Program-made: the position numbers and the translations under genes
Shown here: positions 31,978-43,997 of the stretch, piece after piece
Numbering within the stretch: the first letter of the stretch is position 1
Layout of the letters: every line of letters begins with the position of its first letter
Source of the DNA: Petrosia ficiformis
Taxonomy: Eukaryota; Porifera; Demospongiae; Haplosclerida; Petrosiidae
Direction: 5' to 3'
Assembly (NCBI GenBank): GCA_947044365.1
Contig: OX345644.1
Coordinates: forward strand, 2,580,737-2,644,736
Length of the DNA stretch: 64,000 bases
Notes under the pieces: model-generated
What the model saw: the letters and a program-made list of their open reading frames with translations, nothing else
Database searches by the model: none
Told to the model about the DNA's origin: nothing

Positions 31978-33500
31978 ATGTCCAGTGGCAATAGAAATTA
32001 TGGAACAATGTCAAGAGATGCAGATCCACAACAACCTCCCGCAATACAGAGGGATCCATCTCAACTTGCTGCTATAATTAAATGGAGCAATATGCTATTC
32101 TACATTTTCTGTTGTATAACAGGACAATTCCATTATAATTATAAATGTTCAAAAGCCTCAGTCATGAAAGGTGTTCTATCTGTTGTATTTTGTGGCTTAT
32201 TACTCATTATTAATTTGGGGTCATTAGTGTTTAATATATATGTCATAGCAGTGTGTCCATATAAGGACTGCTCTTATTTCTGTTCCAAATATTATTCTTC
32301 ACAAGATGATTATATGTTTTTACTTCCAATCAAGGGCCATAGGGCAGTTCTTAAAAAGTATTACAACTGGAATAAAATGCCTATCACCATGGCAACAATT
32401 GCTGCATTTTCATCATATTATTTGATGGTGTTCTTGATTTTAATTCCACTCTATAGCAAATTCAAATATTGAACTTCTGGGCTTAATAAAAAATGTAAAG
32501 GTTGCTTAGAAATTGTTTGTGCTAGAATACAACAAGCTATAGACCATGGTTACTACCTTCAGCCATTTGATGATTCAGCAGTGAATTCGAACATCAGCCA
32601 ATCAACTCTATTAAAACCAATGCAGTCTTTCTATTTCAACATTACATATCTTTTTAACTTGATTTTGTACTTTGGTAGTTTAGCTATATTTCTAATCATT
32701 ATTATCAATAGGGTCACAATTGATGATATGACTAATAAATCTATTGATATTACTGGTTTATTATTTCAGTCTTTGTCTCGATTTTGCACCATTCAAAGTT
32801 GCTTCATCTTCTCCAAAGTAGCATATGCTGTGTCAAATCGCTGTCATGACTTATTGGGTGAATTTGTTAAGACTGACGTGTCTGGAGAAAGAGAAGATTT
32901 CTTGAACTCTCAATACATACAAGAGTTACTTGGGCAAGATATTGTAACTGATTTACAACGAAGAGGAGGTAATGATTACAAAGAAGCTCTGAAAAAGGCA
33001 CGATTTGCAGCTCTTAAGAAAATTGATGACAAGTTTATCACCAAAATGAAAGCCTCACTGGATCAATATGGTCACTGGTTTGCAATACACTGGATTCTCT
33101 ATACCATCACTACTTTCATGTCTATAGAATTCCTGGCTGAGACATACGATCTATATGTTTATTCACCTCATGAGGTATCGTGGTTACATGATCACAGGAA
33201 AAGGAACAGTTTCATTTATATAGTTCTATTCACACTTGAACATACATTTCTCTTTATCTACCCATGTTTTAGGGCCTCCCAAATAACATCATCGAGGGAG
33301 AACCTTATAAAGAGGTTCTCAGAGCATCAATGGAATCATATACCATTGTCAGTACAAAGCTATTTCATAGAGTATCTTAAGACACAAAATTTTGGCTTCA
33401 AAATTGTGTTTCTGTGCATAAGATTACTTTCGGCTTCAATTTAGCATTTGTGTCCATCTTTGTGGGTGGATTTGGTGTTATACTGAAACTATCACTATAA
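31978..33500 (+). pseudogene. membrane-protein family copy 4 (broken, recombinant)
   Basis: The 5' part follows copy 1, including the same TGA for Cys (32470-32472) but without copy 1's one-base deletion. It also has a private 9-bp deletion (SVFSGVFCG to SVVFCG). From about 33175 on it follows copy 3 (SPHEVSWLHDHRKRNSF, lacking the DH insertion of copy 1). A one-base deletion near 33419 shifts the last 27 codons. The switch falls between 33127 and 33175. Unit B lacks equivalents of copies 2 and 3, as expected if recombination between copies 1 and 3 removed what lay between. Confidence 0.86.
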
Positions 33501-34931
33501 AATGAATACAAACTTATTATTAATGATCTTAGTTCTTTGCTGTTATAGTATGTTAAGAATCCTTTATGACCTTTTTTTATATGTGGAATTGAAAGTTGTT
33601 CAATTGTCAGAGTGTATTTATTATTATGTGTCCAAATGGATTAATGTTGATTAATGATGAATCAATCATTAATTGAAAGTTGTGCAAGTTATTAAAATAC
33701 TATATTTTTCTTTAAAAATAAATGAATTTTTATCCAAGTAAATGTCAATATACATGTAAACAAAGTCCAAATAAGATTTAATATACACAGAGATGTAGCA
33801 CATATGAGACATACAGAGAGAAAGATGTACGTAGTGATGTACTGATAATTAGATCAATAATCAGTATTTGTCATTATTAGCCAATATTGTACCAAGTATA
33901 CAATGGCATTTCTAATGTCATTCAAGAAAATGCTTATTTGCATTGAAAGAATCAGAAACCAGAAGGTATCGGTTATTAGTACATATGTAAATTAAAATCT
34001 AATTCAGTTCATTGCAATATCGGTAAAATCTCTTATCGTTGTTTTTTTAGAAAGATGTGCTATCAGTAGTTCTCAATATCATTAAGGTTAATTGATCACC
34101 ATCAATCTAAGAGGATCCTCAAGTATGGATTTTACTCAAAGACATCATTCACAACTAACTAATATTTGATACTGTATAACAGTAACACAACAAGTGAGTG
34201 TAAAGTAAATTTAAAATTCATAAGTAGAACAGATAAAGGAATGTCCATTTAATCCCATTAAAACTTAGTTGTGTAATTATAGTTTTCTTGCTAATATTTC
34301 ATGCTTGTGTCTTTTCTGTTTTTATGTGCTAACATATCTTGTTACCCTTTCCAAGTGTAACTATGTGTATTACTACATGGAATAATTATTATTTAGATAA
34401 ATTCACTTGATATAAAATGCATCACAAGTTATTCTTTGTTTATTAAAATGTTCCCATATGAAGAAGGAAAGATGTATATAGAAACATGGAGAGCAGCAAG
34501 AGGGACAATCATGTACATGATTACTAATTAATGCTTTAAGAAGTACTGATATAATGTATTGCTGCACCTACCCCTTAATTCCAGTTTTGACTGTCAATAT
34601 TAATGACAAATGATTGTATGTTTTTAATATAAACATAATCTATAACTAATTATCTTAAATACTTGTAGAATCTTAACACTGTTATTCACTGTTCAAGCCA
34701 ACATTCCAATATGTTGCATCATATCTATGAATATAATTACTAAAATGCTATTGAAATATGATTGGTCTGTTGTCAATGCATAGTTGATATAGTGTTTAGT
34801 ATTACTCAGCAATGACAGGGAATGAATATGATCAACATACTTTTATGTCATATATACAACTCAGCAATTTAGTGTATCTTCGTCAAAAAGACAACGAAAA
34901 GTTATAAATTGGTTGTTCTATGTGTCAGGAA
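33501..34931. other. gene-free spacer, unit B counterpart of 21721-23168
   Basis: Near-identical to the unit A spacer, with small indels and a diverged inverted-repeat element at about 33838-33988. No coding sequence supported. Confidence 0.7.
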
Positions 34932-36498
34932 ATGGCTACTAAAGAAAAAGAGAGTAAAATGAGTGCGTTAGAAGCCTTTAAGAACTTGGAACCACATATG
35001 AAAAGCATGTTGGAACAACCTATAAATAGCTTTGCACAAAAGTTATGGGGCAATGATTTAATTGACGATGCGGTTCATAGAAAAATATTTGATACTGGAG
35101 ATGGTGATGGATCTAGTTTAAGAAGTTATTATTTTATGCAGCGGATTTATGAGAAGGTGAAGAAAGCAAGCAATGATGATGAAGCACAAAAGATTATTAG
35201 TGATGTAGCTGACATAATAGGAGAGGATGGTGCATTGCATGATACAGCTGAAATCTTAAGTATGTTTATAGTGTTGTTTTAGTATCACAATAATGACTAC
35301 TTTTAGTTATAGTTATAGTATGCCTACTTTCTCACTATTTTAGAGTTATAGTTTACTAAAAGGGTTTTAGTTTTAGTTAACTAACTAAAAGTGTCCATTA
35401 TTGGCCAATTTCCATTTTAGTTATTTATAGTTATTGCAATACATTTGTAATTTAGTTATGTATAGTTTAGTTAACTAAAAGTCACAATGCTTTACTGAAA
35501 GGGGTTATAGTTATAGTTAACTAGTTATTAACCCTCGGCCTCGTAGGCAGAGCAGAGGGTTACTGTAATCGTTTTGTCTGTCTGTACGTCTGTTGGCAAA
35601 ATTCCAGTGAACCTACGAACATTGGCACTTTGAAAATACTACCAGCAGACGTCAAATCATACAAGGATCAAAGTAACAATGGGCTTTTGCTAAAACCTTT
35701 CTGTTTTAAATTTAGGACAATGTTTGTAACTCTAGGTCGCCAAGTTTAACAACTTTCACATGACATCTAGTAGCAAAACATAGCTCATCTTGCTTGAAGC
35801 TTATCGCTGTCACAGTTTGAAATGAAGTACAATTGAAGTAGTGGCTGCTACAACTTCGAGCTGGCTTTCAAACACTGCTCTTGTAATCTTATACTATATA
35901 GCTAGTGTAGGACTTGGAAGTTGTAATGCACACACACACACAATAAATATAATCTCAGTATAATAATTGTAATAATTATTATTATAGTGTCTAGTTATTT
36001 CCTTGTTAGTGACTGAATCGTTCTCAAGTTGTTTCCCAAATCACACTTGTGGCAAGGGTTCTGCACTGCGAGTGTATTCATAAGTAATAATGTATGCTAT
36101 AATTATTTAAACACTACAGGGAAGTGTGATGCTAACAGTATAAAGAAGAAAATTGAAAACATTGCTAGTGCAATCGAAGGCAGTTTGAATGGAATTGCAA
36201 CATCAGCTTATGCTAAAAGCATTATTGCTGAGCAGGAATTTCATGAAACAACAGATTCAACTGCTAAACACTCCAAACTCTGTACTGATGCAGTATTTAG
36301 AGCTGTTCGAGCTACCATCACAAATGATCCGACTAAAATAGAAACCTTTAAAGCTGTTCTCGATGATATGGGTAAACCTATCAGTGACTTTGTATCCAAA
36401 CTTGAACGATGTAAGTTTACCTTAAATGTTTGTATACATTAGAACTATGGTTACAAATTATTTCCACAGTAATGGGAGACCAACCAAACCCCTGCTAA
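34932..36498 (+). CDS. tandem death-fold-like protein, copy 2
   Basis: Exons 34932-35259, 36120-36410 and 36470-36498, 215 aa. Exons 1 and 2 have the same lengths as in copy 1 (328 and 291 nt). Reading frame and GT-AG sites are intact (donors GTATGT and GTAAGT). Exon 1 encodes FKNLEPHMKSMLE and SFAQKLWGNDLIDDAVHRKI. Exon 2 encodes SLNGIATSAYAKSIIAEQEF and the VLDDMGKPISDFVSKLER block, and the tail is MGDQPNPC. Intron 1 has grown from 72 to 860 bp by insertion of two repeats (35290-35528 and 35529-36030). Substitutions from copy 1 cluster in loops (TREGCGSS against TGDGDGSS; DLTAEHDKI against DSTAKHSKL). Fold assignment is inference, as for copy 1. Confidence 0.72.
35290..35528. repeat. TAACTAAAA-family repeat, reverse orientation, inserted in intron
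   Basis: Reverse-oriented relative of 425-690, within intron 1 of death-fold copy 2 and absent from copies 1 and 3. It adjoins the AACCCTCG repeat directly. Confidence 0.6.
35529..36030. repeat. ~500-bp AACCCTCG-initiated dispersed repeat, copy 1
   Basis: Begins with TTAACCCTCGG and GCAGAGGGTTACTGTAATCG, then GTCTGTCTGTACGTCTG, and runs through GAACATTGGCACTTTGAAAA and AGTACAATTGAAGTAGTGGC. The same order of segments occurs at 62620-63225, and the head alone occurs near 61921-61960. It is a dispersed element of unknown class. Confidence 0.7.
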
Positions 36499-36945
36499 CA
36501 GCTGCCTTTGTTCAACTGTAAAGACATTGTGTGGAATAATCTGAATGTATATCATTGCAAATATAGTTTGTGGTAGTTTAAATTACTACAGTTTTTTTAT
36601 ATTCTTATCTTCAGTCATTTGTGTTAGGTGTTATTCTTATTTTATGATATTTTCTTGTCATAAACGGAATAGTTAAAATAAATAATTTAGTGTTTAGTAC
36701 AGTTGCAAGGATTAAACAATTACTTGATTGTATAATGCGATTAGTTGAAGCACTAAAATGTTAGGGTGCTGTCTACTCAAATTTCATGTCAATATATAAT
36801 TTATACTAACGTACATGTACTTGTATCTGGCAATCAAAAGGGTTTGTAAACCCACAAATACTCTATTCTATACTTGGTGCACATTATCATGCATGTAGCG
36901 ACAACATCCTCTATGACAATTGACAAAACTAAATTGACTATTATA

Positions 36946-37243
36946 AATAATAAAAAACATTTTCAATAAAAATGAAAGAAGATGTAGGGATGTCAAAACC
37001 CAAAAAGCAAGCAAACAAGGTTGGGAAGCTAACTTAGGACCCAAAATTAAACAAACCACTTCCATATAACCCTACATAAGTGCTTACACCTCTGTACAAA
37101 GAGCTGTAATTATGTAGGGTTATATGGAAGTGGTTTGTTTAATTTTGGGTCCTAAGTTAGCTTCCCAACCTTGTTTGCTTGCTTTTTGGGTTTTGACATC
37201 CCTACATCTTCTTTCATTTTTATTGAAAATGTTTTTTATTATT
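36946..37243. mobile_element. foldback element with perfect 134-bp inverted arms
   Basis: Arms 36946-37079 and 37110-37243 are exact reverse complements wherever I compared them. They are symmetric about 37094.5 with a 30-bp spacer. Arm landmarks are ATGAAAGAAGATGTAGGGATG and CCATATAACCCTACATAA. A diverged relative, one arm plus spacer, lies at about 39475-39650. No coding capacity. Perfect arms suggest recent insertion or conversion. Confidence 0.88.
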
Positions 37244-38320
37244 CTTGTTTTCATTGATTGTTTTCTAAACGATGTGAATGTTTTTTTGTAGATTGCAGAA
37301 ATACTATATATCATTATGAAATCATGCAATCAAAAATGCATTAAAATTTGTTCATCAATGAAGGTCAGTCTTTTGTTTATGTATTGATTATCATTCTCTT
37401 TCACTTACAGATGATGTATATTCTCTATTCACTTACATCACTGTCTGCAGTCCTACAAGAAGTAGTGTCAGTCACTGCGTCAACCATTCAGTATTCCAAT
37501 GCTTATCATAGTATACAATATTATTATACAATTGCTTTAATATTAATAATTATTATATTCATTATTAGTATTTGCTCACAAACTCACAAATGTTATTACA
37601 ATGCCAAACACTTCCACCTTTTCAGCTTCAGAGTATACAAATGCGCATGCGTAATTAAATTCCACTTAGGAAAATGGCGTCCAATTCCAGATCAAATCTT
37701 TGTAGTCGTTGAGACTGTCTTCTTTCATAGTATCTGAAGATATCATCTCGATACTTTACGACCAGAATTTTACTATAAATGCGACGGGAATGGTGCTAGA
37801 ATCATCGTGATAGGTCAACAAACAAAAAAATGATTTGTCTGGAAAATAGTAATGATGAAGATTTTGCCAGTTTTGCCACTCGCCGGTTCTCTACCTTAAC
37901 AATAATCTTCGGCCATCTAGAAGGTATTGGTAGTCATAAAAACACTAGATATAAACAGGCATGTGTGTATAGAAACTTATGTGTATATATTACCAGAGAT
38001 TTCAGCTCATCACTTGCAATTGAAATGCATGGGCGGCCATTTTTTTTCCGTGCCATCCCTACATAGAGAGTACTACCGTACTCTCTGATTTAATTTTTGC
38101 AGTGTATCATTTTGCATAAGCAATTGGTCATTTTTTGCAGAAGAATATATGCATGTTATATACTAGTAAAGTTTGTGAATTTGACACGATTAACACTATA
38201 CAGGGGCTTAGGAATAGGAAAGAAAAGTGGAATTTCTAAGGGAGTTGTGACAATCGGTGGTAGAGTCATAACATTCTGCCCTATCCTATATCACAAATGT
38301 CACACCTCCTTATATACTAC

Positions 38321-38552
38321 TGTTATGTTTTAACAATTTTAAATTGTAAAGAAGAGACAATCACGTCTCGGAGAAATGATGACTGACAAGATTAAAAATG
38401 CCCACTCTCTCTACAAGGGCTCAAACAAAACAAAACACAAAACTTATATAGTAAATACAGTAGAGACGACAGTCTACTAAACTTAATACACAATTGTCTC
38501 TAAAACAATACTAACAATCCAAATATAAGTTCCAAGGGCTACAAATATGACA
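38321..38552. mobile_element. solo LTR with 5-bp target duplication (unit B only)
   Basis: A 232-bp insertion starting TGTTATG and ending ATGACA (TG...CA ends), flanked by ACTAC at 38316-38320 and 38553-38557. Unit A has the uninterrupted site TATATACTACACTCTACC near 24819. This is the structure of a solo LTR left by recombination of an LTR retrotransposon. No primer-binding site or internal region is present. Confidence 0.85.
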
Positions 38553-38738
38553 ACTACACTCTACCAAATAGGATTAATTACTACACTCTACCAATTGTAT
38601 ATATAAATATCTAAAGAAATGTGTGAGCGAGGTAGTTCTTGAACATTTCTAGTATTGAATATGTTCCCTATAACAGTGCATGTATATAGACCTACCAATT
38701 TGAGTAAATATAGTTTTTAAGAAATAATGTTACATAAT

Positions 38739-38774
<36 letters not shown>

Positions 38775-38929
38775 AACAAAAAAATGATGATGTTATAATT
38801 ACATATATGCCAAATGCATCAAAACTCAAATGTGCCAAATGAGTCAAAATTCCACTATCAGTTTCTCACGTTTTATTTCATGTTGACTGTTCCATTATAA
38901 TGCTTTCTAATATGATACAGATGCCAGAT

Positions 38930-39095
38930 ATACTATATCCGTCCTCCAATATCGTATCAGACATCCGATATACTACATGTATCTCTGACCTTTCAATATC
39001 ATTTCAGGTGTCAAATATACTATATCTGTCCTCCAATATCATATAAGATGTCAGATATACTATATCTGTCCTTCAATATCATATCTATATCTAAA
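38930..39095. repeat. ~45-bp tandem repeat (TATACTATATCTGTCC core)
   Basis: About four units each containing GATATACTATATCTGTCCTCC and CAATATCATAT. Unit A has about two units at 25160-25255. Confidence 0.75.
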
Positions 39096-39999
39096 ACATT
39101 AATAATTATGATTATAAAATTATATAAAGCCTACATTTCATGCACTTCACTTTCTTTCATTCCTATATCTTATGGTTTCAAATTACAAGAAAAGTGTTAG
39201 AAGAAAAGTGGAATTACTTATTTTGGGGGTAGACATTAGTTCATTAATTCTTCAATCAGTTTATTAGAAATTTTCAGCTATCTTCTTTTAGTGGTATAAT
39301 AGTAAACACATTCCATTTAAGTATCCGATAATTATGTTGTGAAGGTTACACGAAGAAAGAGCCATATATTAGATATATATGACCAGGAGGTGTACTATTT
39401 ATAGTAGAGACATGTATTTATCTGATTTATCACACCTAGTACCAAGGATATTTCTAGTTTGCATAGTAAACTAACCACTTCTTTATAACAAGCCTACATA
39501 TACGTATATAAGTATCGCTTCTTTGTGTTTTGCCTTTACTCTAGCTATACTTATGTAGGGTTGTTATATGGAAATGGTTAGGTTAATTTTGTTGCTAAAT
39601 CTTATTTCTGTGCTTTGATATCTCTACATGCTCTTTCATTTTAAAAACGTATTTTTTTACAGACCATGTATAATAATAATACTATACTAATACACACATA
39701 ATTATATCTGTATAATCTAACCAGCAGACAAAAAAACATTGTCTTGACAGCACTAATAATAGACTAGTTCGAAAAGTCAATTTGGTGAATTTGCCAATAC
39801 GAAATGTGATTGCGAAATAATCGATCATGTGACAGTCATGTGACTGTTGAAATAGGCCAATCAAAAAATTTGACAGCTGATATTTACCATCCTCTGATGG
39901 AGAGAAGCTAAAAAAAAGAGTAGAAGAGAGCAAGTCAAGTAATGTTTTTATAAAACACACACCATTGATTTAAAAACTTGTTCTTACCGTTTGTGTTCC

Positions 40000-40732
40000 T
40001 CATCTCTCCGAAGTCAGAGGGTGCTTAACCTCAGCAACTCAACTCCAGAGCTCTTTGTACGTATAACTGTTAAAGATGAGAAGTTTTCAGAGCATGTTAG
40101 ATGAATGCTTATGATTCCATCAAAATCTATTTTCTTGGCGCCCAATCTCATAGCTTGCTACACCATTAACCTTGCATTATCTCTCCAGCATTAGGACTCA
40201 AAACATGGAAACCAAGAACCCTCTCCTACAAGTGATAATACATGTATGAACATACATACATACATGGCTACCATACGTACATACCTACATATGGTAGCCA
40301 TGATCATGAGGCAGAGATATGGTATAGGTTCTACCTCCTGGATCTTCCATATCCTCTCTTAAAGAAACTGCTAAACAATCTTTATCGTAAAGAGAGGTGG
40401 TATTTTAAAACACTGTTACATATATAGTTTTGGCTTCCCATAAATTTTTATTGTTTAATATTTATATATTATATTTATAATAGTTCCATGGTGATGAGCT
40501 AGAATTAATTGGTTAATACTTAACATGATAAGACCTACGTATGACAGTGGCAATATGTGATACAATCCATAATAATACAGTATACAACTACACCTGAAAA
40601 TAATTAGTATGACTCATCAAAACAAAATAATAAAGAAAGAGTATTTTTTTAATTCTTTGTATAATTTTACGACACTACATCAACAATTTCTGAACCAGTT
40701 ATCATAGAAAGATAGGAGAGAGTTTGGGCCTG
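40000..40732 (-). pseudogene. thioredoxin reductase relic (unit B)
   Basis: Minus-strand exon 40225-40027 keeps [16 protein letters not shown] and then, after a one-base insertion, IGIHLTC-like codons and TVIRTKSSG in frame. A 14-base deletion then removes codons just before the Cys-TGA-Gly tail and shifts it out of frame. The upstream block at 40670-40732 matches 26901-26963. The lesions differ from those of unit A, so part of the decay followed duplication. 40830-41040 may hold further decayed sequence; I could not assign it. Confidence 0.78.
40304..40390 (+). pseudogene. VWA5A 3'-end fragment (unit B)
   Basis: Counterpart of 26526-26640. Keeps LPPGS, SSLKETAKQSL and the TAA, with further small deletions. 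It lies 0.9 kb upstream of the intact gene. Confidence 0.82.
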
Positions 40733-41308
40733 CCTGCATATCATACTTGAAGCCTCATGCAATCGACCTTGTGTCTCTAATGATATTAGGAAAACATGAT
40801 ATTTGTATATTTGCTGTTAAAAGCAATTACTAACAGAACGCTTGTAGTAGTGGCAGTAGTTTCTGATGTTTTTGGAAACTTGTCAGCTACATAGATCTGA
40901 CCCAGAGGAAAAGATTAAACCTATTTACTCCATTGATCTGTATATCTGCTAATGAGAACAGCCTTCTCTATCTTAATGAATCACAAACAAAAAACTTTGG
41001 GCACGCTAATTTCATTCCCATAAACACCATTATGTAGCTAGGTCTCCTGTCAAGTTATACCAGGGCCCTAAAATATAGCCCTCTGGATATAGTTATTGTT
41101 AGGCTTGGCTCAACACCTGTTAATAAAGAAGTATATCTATAAATAAACCACATAGTAATTGACATCTATGTCTTCTCCTGATTCCATAAAGAGAAATAAT
41201 TATTAATTTAGACTCTCAACTAATTCTATTTATAGAACTACACATTACATCATCTGTTAATTTATATAGTGAGTGGTCATGTTTACACTCTGACTCTGAG
41301 ACTGTGTC

Positions 41309-43997
41309 ATGTCTGGACAGTATGGTCTTGTGATTCAGGAGGGTGAAAAAGGGAAAAAGGATATTCCTTTACAGAGTGTATCATTCACTGGTCAAATCAA
41401 AGGTTATGTTTTTGGTCTGGAGTCCAGGTTGAAATATCAGAATACCTCAGATGATCCTCTTGAAGTGTTGTTTAGATTTCCAGTGGATGAGTCCACAGCT
41501 GTTGTAGGATTGGAAGCAAACATTGCCGGAAGAACAATCAAAGGAGTGGTGAGTTTAGTCATATGATTAGCACATGATGCAAATCAAGATCTTCCACAGG
41601 TACGAGAGAAAGAAGAAGCTCGTCAGATGTATGATGATGCTTTGTCCTCTGGTCTAACTGCAGCTCTAGGAGAAGAGAAATCTGGTGATATATTCAGTTT
41701 GGCTTTAGGAAATCTACCTCCTAAAGGAGAAGCAGAGTTGATATTAAAACTAGTTGGAGAGTTACCTCTAGATACAGAGTCAGAGGCAGTCCATTTCTCT
41801 CTCCCTTCGGTACTGAAACCTCGTTATACTCCAGCAGGTTCAAGTGATCCCTTGGCTCCAATTGGAGGAGAAGGAAGTCAAGTAGAAAAGAGTAGTGCTC
41901 CTGCAGTCTCCAGTTTCTCTTTGAATGTTGCAGAATCTGATGATGTCACATCTGTTACTTCTCCAACTCATGGAATCAACACAGTTATAAAGGATGGCTC
42001 AGTAGAGGTGACACTTACGGACGTCGGACCACTGGATAAAGATGTGGTTGTGTTGGTCCATTACAAGGATCCTCACACTCCTCGTGCTACAGTGGAAGAG
42101 GGAAGAGTGGAAGGAGGAAATGAGCTGATGTCTAATCCTGCTGTGATGTTGGACTTCTTCCCCAAATTCTCCAGTCTTCAAGCTGCATGTGAATTCGTAT
42201 TTGTTGTGGATCGTAGTGGAAGTATGAGTGGTACTTACATCAACAGTGCCAAGGATACACTCGTCCTATTTCTGAAGAGTATTCCTCCTGGCTGTTACTT
42301 CAATATTATCGGGTTTGGAAGCAGATATGAGCACCTGTTCCCCAAGAGTGTTCCTTACAATCAAACCAACCTTGACAAAGCAATGAGTCATGCTCAGGGA
42401 CTGAGTGCTAATCTTGGAGGAACAGAGTTACTGAGTCCTTTGGAATTTGTGTTTGGTCAAGAGTTATTACCTGGTCTCCCTCGTCAAATATTTGTACTGA
42501 CTGATGGATCTGTTAGTAACACTCAAGCATGCATTAATGTGACCAAGAAGAATGCTCATGTTGCTAGGTATGTGAAAAATACTTGTTTAATAGATTATAA
42601 TTATATGTGATAACAATTTTGTTAGGGTATTTACATTTGGGATAGGGTCTGGAGCCTCTAGTGCATTAGTGAAGGGTCTGGCAAGGGCCGGTAATGGAGG
42701 AGCCGAATTCATCAAAGAAGGAGAGAGGATGCAAGGAAAGGTAATTCAACAAATGATATTTTATACATTATAATTATTGATCATTATCTCATCAGGTAAT
42801 CAGTAGTTTGAAGAAAGCTTTACAACCATCAGTGACAGATGTTGAACTGAAGTTGAGTGTTCCTCCAGGAATAGAGGTATTCCAAGCTCCCAGTAAGATC
42901 CCTCCTGTGTTTAATGGAGAGAAACTGGTATTGTATGGATGGTTAAAAGGAGGTGCAGGGAAGAGTGGTCCAGGGTGTGCTGTATTGAGAGGAAAGATGT
43001 TAGGTTCTCCTGTGGAACATCGTGTTGATTTCCAGTTAGGTGAATCTTCTTTATCACCTACTGATATACCGGTAGTTCATCAGCTAGCAAGCAAAAGTCT
43101 AATCCAGGACTGGCAAGATGGAAATGGACTGAGTGGTAAGTCCGACAAGGAGAAGAAGTCAGCCATTATCAAGTTGAGTATAGAGTCCAGTGTGGTATCA
43201 TCTCATACTGCATATATAGCAGTGGATGAAGATCAGGACAAACCAATAGAAGGGGCTATCAAGATGTGGGATCTTACTGCTACTGAAGCACACATGAGTA
43301 GTATGGGATGGAACACAAGCGGAGGAGGAGGAGGAGGAGTCAGGAGGATGATGATGGCAGCAGGGGCACCTAGGAGGAAAATGAAATCATCTTCTCCAAT
43401 GTTTTTCGGAAGTGGTAAGAAATATAGAGGGGAAGAGTCACGTACTTAGCAGTAGAGATAGAGATTGGGGGAGAGAATTTGATGTTAGCCTCTAGGAGTA
43501 GGGAGATAATATTTGATTCTTCAGATTATATTTTGTCTTTATTTGTAGCTTCACCAATGAAGAAGGATAAGAAGAAAAATAAGGGTAAGAAGTTGGAGAA
43601 GGAGGTTGAATGTGACAAAGTTATGTTGGATGATAGTGATGATGAAATGGAGAATAGTAGTGTGTTATCACTACCTAAACCATCTTCATCTGGTTCCTCT
43701 CTCTCTAAGTTGGTAACTCTACAAGCTGCTGAGGGATACTGGAGTCTAGATACAAGTCTGGCCTCTATCATTGGCCGTTCTCTCTCAGACCTGAAAGGTG
43801 CAAGTCCTAGTGGCTGTTCTGATGTAGTGTGGGGTACTGTCTTAGCTATTGTGTTACTGGAATCACAATTCTCTTCTCAACATGATGAGTGGGAACTGGT
43901 AGCCATGAAGGCAGAGATGTGGTTGCAGGGACAAGTTCTACCTCCTGGATCATCTGTATCCTCTCTCAAAGAAACTGCTAAACAATCTCTACCATAA
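41309..43997 (+). CDS. VWA5A: VIT and VWA domain protein, VWA5A-like
   Basis: Exons 41309-41548, 41600-42567, 42626-42740, 42796-43414 and 43549-43997, all GT-AG and in phase; 796 aa against 786 in human VWA5A. The N-terminal VIT domain (residues about 1-140) has LQSVSFTGQIKGYVFGL, FRFPVDESTAVVG and VREKEEARQMYDDAL. The VWA domain (about 280-460) has a complete MIDAS: DRSGSMSG, the Thr of GGTEL and the Asp of LTDGS. A Gly-rich loop (SGGGGGGVRR) and a Lys-rich stretch precede the conserved C-terminal domain (LQAAEGYWSLDTSLASI). The family is cytosolic with an ill-defined role; VWA5A is a candidate tumour suppressor in mammals. The start is the first ATG, MSGQYGLV. Two decayed copies of its 3' end lie in the duplication units. 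Orthology to VWA5A rather than a sister VIT/VWA protein is likely but untested. Confidence 0.88.

Larger units (their letters stand above)
36499..39999. other. gene-free stretch of unit B with insertions
   Basis: Counterpart of 23942-26214, enlarged by the 298-bp foldback element and flanking sequence up to about 38090, and by the solo LTR at 38321. The stretch 37640-38060 is less AT-rich and CpG-containing but shows no exon I can support. Confidence 0.6.

Noticed and set aside
37640..38066. Possible 5' end of a gene (ATGGCG, CpG-containing stretch)
   Set aside because: The reading closes after about a dozen codons and no following exon joins in frame.
40830..41040. Further TXNRD exons on the minus strand
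   Set aside because: Fragments such as QIYVADKF are suggestive, but frames are broken and no family motif is clear.
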